From NCBI GenBank assembly GCA_001466705.2, contig LATX02000239.1:62001-126000 (forward strand): a DNA stretch of 64,000 bases. The letters are read 5' to 3'. A model generated the notes under the pieces. That model searched no databases, had not been told where the DNA came from, and worked only from the letters and a program-made list of their open reading frames with translations. Made by a program: the position numbers and the translations under genes. Below, piece after piece: positions 22,400 through 31,501 of this stretch. Positions within the stretch are counted from its first letter, which is position 1; each line of letters begins with the position of its first letter. Source of the stretch: Moniliophthora roreri. Taxonomy: Eukaryota; Basidiomycota; Agaricomycetes; Agaricales; Marasmiaceae.

Positions 22400-25222
22400 T
22401 CACATAAACCGATATCCTTTAGTATTAGGAGCGTAATCTAAGAATGTCATACGTTCCATTTTCTTTGAAAGTTTGTTCTTGCATTGTTCTTTATGAATGA
22501 AAACATATGCTGAACATCCTAGTGTTCGGAAATAAGAAACATCAGGTACTTTCTTACTATAGATTTCAGTTGGAGTTTTCCACTCTAAGCGTTTATTCAG
22601 AGTGCGATTATATACATGTACAGCATTATTCATCATAAATTCCCACCAAGATTGTGGTAAGGAGGCATGATTGCGGAATTTTTCTGCTTTTTCCGCAAGA
22701 GTATGAATTGAGCGTTCGACTCTTCCTTGCTGTTGATGTATATGAGGAGCTGAGTTACGCATTTGAATTCCATTATCTTTAAGATATGTTTGGAACTCAT
22801 TTCCAAAAAATTCTCCACCATGATCAGTTTGAACACATTTAATTATTTTACCAGTTTGCTTTTTGGTTAAAGCACGAAAGCGTTTAAAACTGGTAAGTGT
22901 TTCAAATTGATTCTTAGTTCGTTGGTGATAAATCCATCCTACTGAGGAATGGTCATCAATTAGAACTAATGTGTAACAATTTTGGTGGTAAGAATTAATG
23001 GGAAACTCCTTAATATCCATATGAATAAGTTCTAGGATATTATCTTTACGCTTCTGAGAACTATGGTAAGGTTTAGATGCTGTTCCTCCTTCAGCACATC
23101 CCTTATACAAAGACTTTTTAGATCCTTGTTTCTCAATGGAAAATCCTTTGCAATGCTTCATACAGTTTGTCAATACACGATAAGGTATATGACCAAATCT
23201 GTTATGAGCAATTACAGGATCAGTTGATTTAATCTTGAAAGCAAGAATGGTAACTGCTTCATTCTGCTTAACAGATGAAGCATGTAGGTAAGTGTACCCA
23301 TCTCTTTCTGGTTTCGCAAACAGCGACATAAAGAGTTTACCATTAGCTTTCGTAATTATTGAGGTTTCTGGGAACGAATATTTGATATCGTAACCATTTA
23401 CGATATATTTATTCCCAGCTAGAAGTCTATGATTTGCTTTAGGCCAATAGAACACCAGATAAAGTTTGACCGTATGGGTTTCTCCAAGTGAATTGGTATG
23501 ACGAATGATTACAGTTCCTTGATGAGTTATGACATCCAAGCCAGTGACTCCAATGATTTGCTTGGGTCTTGTAGGAATTTCATTTAACTCGAGGAAATCG
23601 GACTTAAAAGGTGTTATATGATTGGTTGCAGCAGTATCAAGAGCCCATTCATTTGTTTGTGGTTCTACAGATACAATGTTTTTATCACTAATTTTAGTCA
23701 TCATACATTGTACAANTGAGGTTTCTGGGAACGAATATTTGATATCGTAACCATTTACGATATATTTATTCCCAGCTAGAAGTCTATGATTTGCTTTAGG
23801 CCAATAGAACACCAGATAAAGTTTGACCGTATGGGTTTCTCCAAGTGAATTGGTATGACGAATGATTACTGTTCCTTGATGAGTTATGACATCCGATCCA
23901 GTGACTCCAATGATTTGCTTGGGTCCTGTAGGAATTTCATTTAACTTGAGGAAATCGGACTTAAAAGGCGTTATGTGATTGGTTGCAGCAGTATCAAGAG
24001 CCCATTCATTTGTTTGTGGTTCTACAGATACAATGTTTTTATCACTAATTTTAGTCATCATACATTGTACAATGTTACTATTTACAGAATTAGAAAGAAA
24101 TTGTTCATCAAGCGCTGATGATAGCTCAGAATCAATGTTCGTTTCTAGTAATTCATTAGTGATGCTGCTCTTAAAATCAATTAGATCATACCAATCGTAG
24201 TAGTCCGCTTTGTTATGAACGTAATCATTATAATTTTCGTCCCAATCTTCTTTGTCAAAGTCTCCCAAACTCAGGTTCTTCCCTCCATTTTTCCCTTGAG
24301 AATCCTTATCATCAAGAGGAACAACATCTGCAATGTTGATTTCAACACAAGCTTGGATGTTTGAAGAACCTTGAATAAATTGGGGTACTTCCGGTTGTGG
24401 ATTATTGACTGTTATGGAAGAAATGTTTATTCCCAGATCCAGCATTACTGGTTTGGGAGGCAGAGATGGTGCCTCTATGTCAATATTGAGAACCTCAAGT
24501 GTATCTCCTTTCGGACGATAAGGAGTTTGAGGTCGAACTGGTTTGGGTTGGAAAAGTTTCCTATCCCCATAATGTTCTAAAACCATATTGCAGGCTTCCT
24601 GTTTGGTGATTTTCCTAAAAGTATTTTCCCCAACGTTAAACTCGTAAGGAGGTGGAGTTGGTTCTTTGCCAAATTGGAACATTTTGTCTCCAATTTTAAC
24701 TTGTGGCATAAGATTAGACTGGATTGCAGGGAAACATTTAGAAATATTACCAAAGAAGTCTTTGGTAGTTTGCCGGTTCTTTTCTAACTCCTCTTGAATT
24801 GCCGCTGATTCTTCCTTAGATTTGATCCAAATATCATCAGCCATGGTTGCTGATCGATATGGTCTCTTCCCCATCTGTTTGTCAATGACATCAGGGTGTT
24901 TAGCTTGACAGGCCGGTGAATCACATCGGTGCTCGGCAGCTAATCCCTTGTCTTGGAACATTTGGGCGATCTTCTTTCGCTGTTCCTGAAGTTCCTTCTC
25001 GGACTTCTTGACAATAGGGCGTTTTTGGGGTTTCGGAGGAAGACTTGCATTCCAAGGATTTTTGGGATTAAGGGAATCCCAGACTTTGTTGTTTCTTTCC
25101 TTGTTCAACCATGTTTTGGCATAGTCTTTCTCCTTCTTCCAAGGGTCTTTAAGGAGAATTGGATCATCTGCTGAAGAAAGAGCTTCTGTAAATGGCTTTT
25201 TAATAGATTTTTTGTTAAAGCC
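22400..25222 (-). other. Protease and integrase part of the copia element
   Basis: Aspartic protease motif WALDTAATNHIT occurs twice, about 119 residues apart (see the duplication entry). The GAG-pre-integrase/HHCC region has AHNRFGH and YKGCAEG; the first cysteine expected in a C-x2-C pair is Tyr (TAT), a likely damaging G-to-A change. Integrase core residues are visible as HMDIKEF, VQTDHGGEF and QQGRVERS, giving D, D and E, then RNHASLPQSWWEF and SAYVFIHKEQ of the C-terminal part. Confidence 0.9.
23361..24074 (-). repeat. 357-bp tandem duplication inside pol, joined at an N
   Basis: Bases from 23361 recur from 23718, an offset of 357 (119 codons, frame kept). The junction carries a single N at 23716. 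The two copies differ at several sites (for example ACAGTTCC/ACTGTTCC, CCAAGCC/CCGATCC, CTCGAGG/CTTGAGG). The duplication covers the protease motif region. Confidence 0.9.
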
Positions 25223-26251
25223 TCATGGATTATGTTTTGGAGGGAAGCCTTCTTGGACAGAGTTAAACATGATTGGGATGCAAGTAGCAGCGACTGGCCA
25301 ATTATCAAGATGATGTGGATAATTGCATGTAACACAGAAGACTGTTTTAAAGTCTTGGTTTAGTTTGGGGGTTGGTGCTCTGGATGGATTTGGTGTATTC
25401 CAATTGATATAATCGACAGGGTGATCACCAAATTTGAACCGTTCACCTGCTTTGATCACAGGGTGATCTGGATCTTCATGAACGTATTTTCCTGGAGCAA
25501 TTTGATTAAATTTGTACTCCCCCTTACTAAGATATGTGATATGCCTTAGTAGTCCACTGGTGCAACGTTGGCAATCTTCTTTACAAGCTGCTGAAGGGTG
25601 ACGATGGAATTCCATTTTGGAATAATTCCTGGAATAGAGGTTTTGCTCATTCGTCATGACACAGTTTAGAACCTCCACGAGTGGTTCTATCAGATTACGG
25701 AGTCGGAACAAAGTGTTTCTGATCCGTGTGAAGAAGATCCAATATTTGTCACCAGTATCATCATGATCGGCCATTTGCCAGAGTCCCATGCCACAAAATT
25801 CTATATGGCGTTCATCTTGCCAAGTACATTTATGACAGGCTTCTGAGCAAAAAGAAATTGGAGTGGAATGAGGGGCAAAGGAAGTCGACTGTGGATACTT
25901 TGCATATACATCCAATGAATCTAAGAAGTCAACAATGGCAGGTTGCTTCTTGTAGTCATGTCCGAGTTGTTGAGCTCTATTTCATATATAATCCTTTTTA
26001 GTTTCTATTAAATCAAGTATTATTTTTGCAAATCGATGTGATGCAAAAAGTGTTGAATCAATAGACAGATTATTATTTAGAAGCTCGATGTGGAATTTAA
26101 CATTCTCGGGCATTGGAATCATTGTTGGATCATGTTGAGATTTTGGAATCCAGGCCTGTATTTTGGCTTCCATGAATCGCAACCATCTCCTCATGGCACG
26201 ACCATGGTCCGATTTGTGAGGTTGTTTGTTCTCGAATCTATTAATAGGATT
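25223..26251 (-). other. Unusual Cys-rich segment between gag and protease
   Basis: About 340 codons with several CxxC or CxxxC pairs (SEACHKC, CKEDCQRC, FCVTCNYPHH), plus long helices. The same style continues downstream (CDSPACQAKH near 24920). CVTCNYPHHLDNW resembles a worn zinc knuckle. I do not recognise a named domain. Two TGA stops (25982, 25223) interrupt it. Confidence 0.6.
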
Positions 26252-27796
26252 TCAAGGAATAGCAGACTCCGAAGTTTCAGTTGGAACAACATCTCGTACC
26301 TGGTTAGGGTACTTATGTGTCATAAGATGTTTTCTGGATGGAAGATTACTGAAAATATGTTCGAATGATTCTGATGGAAAAATATCTCCAATATTGACTT
26401 CCTCTTGAGTAATAGGAGGAGTTTTAGGAGGAATTTTATCCGTTTCAAGGACGGTGAAAGTTCTGCTGAGCTGAAAATCTCCTCGAAGGAAAGCATATGC
26501 CTTCTCATCAATAGGAAGGCATACTAGTACTGCTTTTTGGAGAATTTTCTGCCTAGCAAAGGAATGGGAATGCATATTGTAGCATTGCTTGCAGACATAC
26601 CAAGTTTTGCGATTTCGTCCAGTAGTAAAGATACCATAGACGGCCTTGTCTGGACTAGTGCAAAAATGGTTGACGCATTTAGTGGGAACTTTGCCATCAT
26701 CAGAAGGTTTTTCCTCTTTAGGAGATTGAGGTTCTTCCTTTTGAGGCAAGTCTGTGATTTCAGCCATCATGACTGAGATTGCTGCATTAGGCTTTTTCCC
26801 TTTTCCTTTCTTGTTCAACTTCTTCTTGTTATTCTTCTTCCCATCAGATTTCTGTTGATTTTGTTGGGGTTGCGCAGGCTGTTTGCCTTTGTTCCCTTTA
26901 TTCCCAGTGTTCTGGTTTTGATTATTTGGTTTACCAGAATTTGGATTAGGATTGCGAGGATGGAACTTCTTCTGTCCATTCCAATTTGGACTCTGTCCAG
27001 TGTATTGTTGGACACCAGAGATCTGAGTAGCATAAGCAGCAACCCCATCCATGTGTTGCCTATTATATTCTTGTTTGATGAAAGGGAGGATATTGTTGAA
27101 GGTAAGATCCTTCCCTTTGTTGGAGACAAACATCTGGGTCTTAACTCCTTCATATGATTTGGGAAGAGAGTTAAGAAGAAACATTGCCTGGAAATTGGAG
27201 GGAACGGGGAAATCGTTCTCAGACAATTTCGCAACACATTGTCTGATGAGATTGGCACTATGATCAGGATTTTGGCCTTCAGCAGTACGTGCCATGACAA
27301 GACCTTGGAAAAAGGTAAATATTTCCGGAAGGCTTAGTATGTCATATTCAGCTTTCAAAGCGTCCCATGTTTGTTTAGCAGTGTCTTTGATAATCCACTG
27401 CAAAGTAGGACTCAATTTAAGCTGAAAAAGGCCAAGAGCTTGGGCGTTGGAGGTTTTCCATTCTTTGACAACTTCCATATCAGGAGTGACGGCAGAAGCA
27501 CCTTCGCCGACAGTCACAGGCATTGTATTGGTAAGAGCATAAGCCACTTTAGCCAAGTTAAGGTATGCCAAGACTTTGCGCTTCCATTCTCTGAAGTCGT
27601 CACCATTAAAAACTGGAACCACAGATAATCCTGATGTATTGCCAACAGAAGTATCAAATACTTGAATTGGTTCAAGTAATTCCAAAGGATGGTAACTGTA
27701 AACTGGAATGCCGACACCATCATCCGAGTTTCAAATTTGGACAGTGTTATCAGCAAGAGAGACTTGGGGGATACGTTGTTGGTTGGAGTTAGACAT
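26252..27796 (-). other. gag part of the copia element
   Basis: After FNGDDFREWKRKVLAYLNLA the fragment has W...DTAKQTWDALKAEYD and FLLNSLPKSYEGVKTQM, the pattern of the copia-type gag domain (UBN2/gag-polypeptide family), roughly residues 40-240. A basic Gln/Asn/Lys tract follows (QPAQPQQNQQKSDGKKNNKK), then a Cys-rich segment with CVNHFC and CKQC. No classic CX2CX4HX4C knuckle is seen. Gag proteins of this kind form virus-like particles in the cytoplasm and bind the element RNA. A TGA at 27731 lies 21 codons after the start. Confidence 0.85.
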
Positions 27797-28244
27797 TGTT
27801 ATCGATAAAAGGCTATGGGAAAGGAGGGCATAAGTGCTGGTTTTACTTTTAGGTGTATGGAGCCTTTATCGACAAGAATGCTAATGAATCCTCATACGTT
27901 TGGTCAACGGTGTTTCCTTCATGTCATCCAGTCTCATCACCCGGACTGACATAGCTGTAAACAGTATTTACAAAATCTGATTGCAATTGAAAGTCTAAAT
28001 AAGGTTTGATTTTAAGGATCCTGATCTGCCAGATCCATCAAATCCTTAAGAAGACATTTAAGGGACTTATTGGCAATCAGGGGGTTCTATTTACGAAAAT
28101 GATACGTAATTATATAAACGACCCCTTCCATAGATAAAGGCTTTAGCACAAGGCCGTTCTATCTAGGTGCCAGAACCCAGTTGTGAGACCCTCCAGCTCA
28201 CCGGGATGACTACCGGTTTATTGCTGAATGAGCTAACCCATGTT

Positions 28245-28260
28245 CCAGTNGCCCATAACC
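28245..28260 (-). promoter_or_regulatory. Primer binding site (initiator tRNA-Met, internal)
   Basis: Directly after the 5' LTR the minus strand reads GGTTATGGGC followed by an N (28250). This is the complement of GCCCATAACC, the anticodon loop region of initiator tRNA-Met. Internal (half-tRNA) priming of this kind is established for Drosophila copia. Confidence 0.75.
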
Positions 28261-28776
28261 TGTTGAGACAGAACGGAGATGTAAAGCGCAGTGGAGTGTG
28301 CTCAACTCACATTTGTACAAGAGCTTGCTAGAACCTTGAGGGTTGTAGAGGTGTGATGTGCAGAGTAGTCAATGTAAATTGAACTAAGGAATGTAGCTAC
28401 ATACATGCTTGCTTTTATACTACTCTAAAGGATAAGTTCCGTGGGTAAACGGTGAAACCTAGTAAGCTATGGATGTAAGCTACTGAATACTTGTGAGACG
28501 AAGTATCCAAGAATAATGTGTCTTGGAGAGACACAATACAATTGTCTGACAGCGGAAGGAACTATACATGAATTCTTCATGTGTTCTACTGTATTGTGCA
28601 TGAGGCTACAATACTCCTACTGGACGAGGGAGCACTCCTATGACTGTAGTGCAAGCTCCGGAGAAGCTCAGGAACGTACTTTGTAAGTTCCGTAGTTGAT
28701 CACAGACGCAAGTAATACAATAACTAGTGTTCCTAATGTACCTAGTTTAGTATAGTACAGGTACAGTGCTTCAACA
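28261..28776 (-). repeat. 5' LTR
   Basis: 516 bp, same ends as its partner. It should hold the element's promoter and start of transcription on the minus strand. Confidence 0.95.
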
Positions 28777-28779
28777 CAA

Positions 28780-29300
28780 TAGTTTCATGCATAGTATGAG
28801 GACTGGAAGGTCCTAGGAAGAGTAGTAATGATTTATGATTCAGAGGTCGTTCACAGGTGACAGGTACGAGAATTGAGATTAGGACATACTATGCCATTTA
28901 TTCTACCCTGTGTTGCAGGTGGTATTGCCAATGTGTTCTGCTCCCATATCACACTCGTGGTCCCTCATCCGCTATCCGTTTCCGAGAGGAAATCTGGTCA
29001 GAATCAATCCAATCCACCAGCGGCCCTAGGTCGACGACGAACAGGACCTCGCGGTTCGAGTGGCTTACGCTTGCTCGTACGGCAACGGCGAACCTTCATC
29101 ATCGATTCTCGGAAGCTTGGGAAATTGAACCATCTCGGGCATAGACGGCTAGAGAATTCCGTAGGCATGGTACGTAGGAGATGATTTATCATCTTCCGTC
29201 CATCTGACACACGGGGATTAGTACAGTCTCGGCTTGACCCCGGTCGGGAGGGATTCTTATATGATAATGTAGTACAGCGCAAATGACCCAAACTCGCAGA
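28780..29300. other. Interval between retrotransposon and reductase gene
   Basis: Two overlapping short plus-strand frames were seen but they have no domain or splice partners. The last ~100 bases should hold the promoter of the gene starting at 29305. Confidence 0.4.
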
Positions 29301-29304
29301 TCGA

Positions 29305-30796
29305 ATGCCCACCTTGACGCTGAATAATGGTCAAAAAATTCCAGCCATTGGAATGGGGTACGTGCTGTCAACATCATGAATCTATATAAATCAATCACAT
29401 ACTGACGGCTATGATCTCTAGCTGCTGGATAGGCAGCCCAGGAGGCGGTAAACGTGTCTATGATTACTGCGCTAAAGCTATTTCTGTACGTGTCCATACC
29501 CTCACTGGCTCTGCTAGTGTGCTTACAGCCATCGCTCAAACCTCCGCAGGTTGGCTACCGACATTTCGATACTGTGAGCTGATCCTGTCCACTACGAAAC
29601 CTTCATTCATCTTACTAAGACGCATCTAATGCCAGGCAGCCAGCTATGGTGAATACTTCTTACCTCATATCGTCGCTCCTGGATTGACAGTTGGTTCAGG
29701 CAACGAAGAAGCGGTTGGTCAGGCTATTCGGGACTCCGGTATCCAGAGAGAAGAATTCTTCGTCACTACTAAATTGGCGTACGAGAAGGTAATCTTCTGT
29801 ATTTGATACCTGACTGACTTGTCATTTCCAGAGATCATTTCCATGTAAAAGAGGCATTTGAGGAAAGCTTGAAGAACCTTGGGCTTGACTATATTGACCT
29901 GTATCTCATGCATTGGCCACAAGCCATTACGAACATCCATGTAAAACCTGGTATGTCTCAGGTCACTCGACTCCCTTCCAACGATGCTGAAAGGTGAATG
30001 ACGCAGGTGGCGACAATAAGCCTGACTACCTCCTCGCCGATGCCTTACCACCAGAAGATGGTCCAACATTCATAGAAACTTGGCTAGCCATGGAAAAGCT
30101 AGTAGGAACCGGTGAGTTTACCTTCGTCAATACACAAACTGAGAGACTCACTAGTAAACCCCAGGTAAGGTAAAATCTGTCGGGGTCTCCAATTTCTCTA
30201 TCAAGAATCTTGAAATCCTGCTTCCACACTGTACCATCACACCGACCACAAATCAAGTGGAAGCACACCCTTACCTGCCGAATCACGAATTAAAATCTTA
30301 CTGCGAAGCTAAAGGCATCCTCTTGACAGCTTATTCACCTTTGGGTAAGTATATCGAGTGTGTCATGGTGCTGCAATTCTAAATTTACTCTCGCTTTAGG
30401 TCAGCCACGCCCTGACGTACCTGTCGGACTTTTGGAAAACTCGGACATCAAGACGATTGCAGAAAACCACAACGCTGAATCAGCGCAAGTCTTGATCAGC
30501 TGGGCGGTTCAACGAGGTACCATCGCTATTCCAAAGACAGAAAACGAACATCGTATGATCACTAATATGACGGTGAGCATCCTGCAAAGATGGTCCTGCA
30601 ATCGAATGATTGACCTTTGCTTCAGTTGATAAAACTTGCCGATTTCGAAACGAAGGTACTCGATGGCATTCACCGCCAGCCTGGAATGCATCGGTCGCTA
30701 CTTGTTGGCTTGCACAGCGAAGATGGAAAGGTCTTCGGATGGACGTATGAGCAATTGGGGTGGAAGATGAAGACGGGTGGTTTCGTTACCGACTAA
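29305..30796 (+). CDS. Aldo-keto reductase
   Basis: Many short exons join to one AKR protein. ATG 29305 gives [18 protein letters not shown]; next come [28 protein letters not shown], then [17 protein letters not shown]. The catalytic tetrad is visible: D in FDT, Y in ASYG, K in VTTKLA and H in LMHWPQA. Later parts are [57 protein letters not shown], and the NADPH-binding [11 protein letters not shown]. The stop is TAA at 30794-30796 after KTGGFVTD. The enzyme should reduce aldehydes or sugars with NADPH in the cytosol, like yeast GCY1/YPR1-type AKRs; the exact substrate cannot be read from sequence. Confidence 0.88.
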
Positions 30797-31140
30797 AGAT
30801 AGGTAGGTTGATGGTCATCTTCTAGAATACATACCTATTCTGATACCCGCCCATGGCTAGCCGATTCCAATGTAAACTACAGAGACGAATAAACACGAAG
30901 TCATATGTGCCACTACACTTGAGCGAGCCTCCGGATCAGCGCTCAGTGTATTGGCTTTCATCCTTCTCCCGTGTCGTTTCTGATTCACTACTGACAATAT
31001 TTCCTATTTTTGAGCTGTTTTCTCATCGAATTCATTCAAACATGTGCCTATTCGGACATCTTAGCGCTTCGGTTCGGCATAAAAGCTACTGGGCATTAAT
31101 CACCCTTCAGCCAGCAAAGACTACCGTTCCTCTGCTTGGG

Positions 31141-31350
31141 ATGCAGCTCCAAACCGTCTTCAATTCCGTTATCTTGTTCCTCCTCGCCGCTAATGTCATG
31201 GCTGCGCCTGCACCTGTACCCGATGCGCAAGGTATGTTTCCTCTGCGTCCTATGATATCCATCCACGATTAATTAGAGACAACAGGAGAACTCGTAGCGC
31301 GCCAACAATGCACTGGAAACGATTTTTCAGACACTACCTTGTGTCCCTGA
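31141..31350 (+). CDS. Small secreted peptide, 51 aa
   Basis: Exon 1 (31141-31231) encodes a signal peptide, MQLQTVFNSVILFLLAANVM, and an Ala/Pro-rich spacer AAPAPVPDAQ. A GT-AG intron lies at 31232-31285. Exon 2 gives ELVARQQCTGNDFSDTTLCP and stops at 31350. The mature part has two cysteines, able to form one disulphide. The same exon plan (signal and proline spacer, then a short tail after an Arg-Gln) is found at 49979-50197 and in decayed copies. No function is known; it is too short to place in a named family. Confidence 0.6.
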
Positions 31351-31501
31351 TCCTCGTCATGTAAGGGATAGTCATTCTGCTCACACTCAGCGTATTGACA
31401 TGCTTTACAAGTTGGTGGTCGAATAATAAAGTCACAGTATAGTGTACATTGTATTCAAAAACAGACCAAGAAAAACAATCTCGTACACTGCCCTAGCGTG
31501 A

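Larger units (their letters stand above)
20114..27796 (-). pseudogene. gag-pol polyprotein gene with eight in-frame TGA codons
   Basis: One reading frame runs from ATG 27796 (MSNSNQQRIPQV) to the final stop at 20114-20116, about 2,560 codons. It is broken at 27731, 26252, 25982, 25223, 22400, 22319, 22265 and 20657, always by TGA and always in the same phase, with no frameshift. Each interrupted product is therefore a truncated fragment. Domains are described in the separate entries. The frame contains one undetermined base (N, 23716). Whether the ancestral gene was a single polyprotein or used a programmed stop between gag and pol cannot be told, because the stop at 26252 looks like the other decay stops. 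Confidence 0.92.
19556..28776 (-). mobile_element. Ty1/copia LTR retrotransposon, 9.2 kb, inactive
   Basis: The element is bounded by two 516-bp LTRs starting TG and ending CA. Flanks are CGATA (19551-19555) and CAATA (28777-28781), a probable 5-bp target duplication with one change. It is transcribed on the minus strand: 5' LTR at 28261-28776, primer site at 28245-28260, one gag-pol frame 27796-20114, polypurine tract 20072-20082, 3' LTR at 19556-20071. Domain order gag, protease, integrase, reverse transcriptase, RNase H is that of Ty1/copia (Pseudoviridae type). Eight in-frame TGA codons make it non-autonomous. The two LTRs differ at six sites out of 516, so insertion is fairly recent. Confidence 0.97.

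Noticed and set aside
20114..27796. Reassigned UGA code or selenocysteine-like recoding in the retrotransposon
   Set aside because: All eight stops are TGA in one frame, but host genes in the window use TGA as a true stop (for example 42385, 15337, 55608), and CpG decay of CGA explains the pattern more simply.
28857..29184. Two overlapping plus-strand frames right of the retrotransposon
   Set aside because: They are in different phases over the same DNA and neither has a splice partner or recognisable domain.
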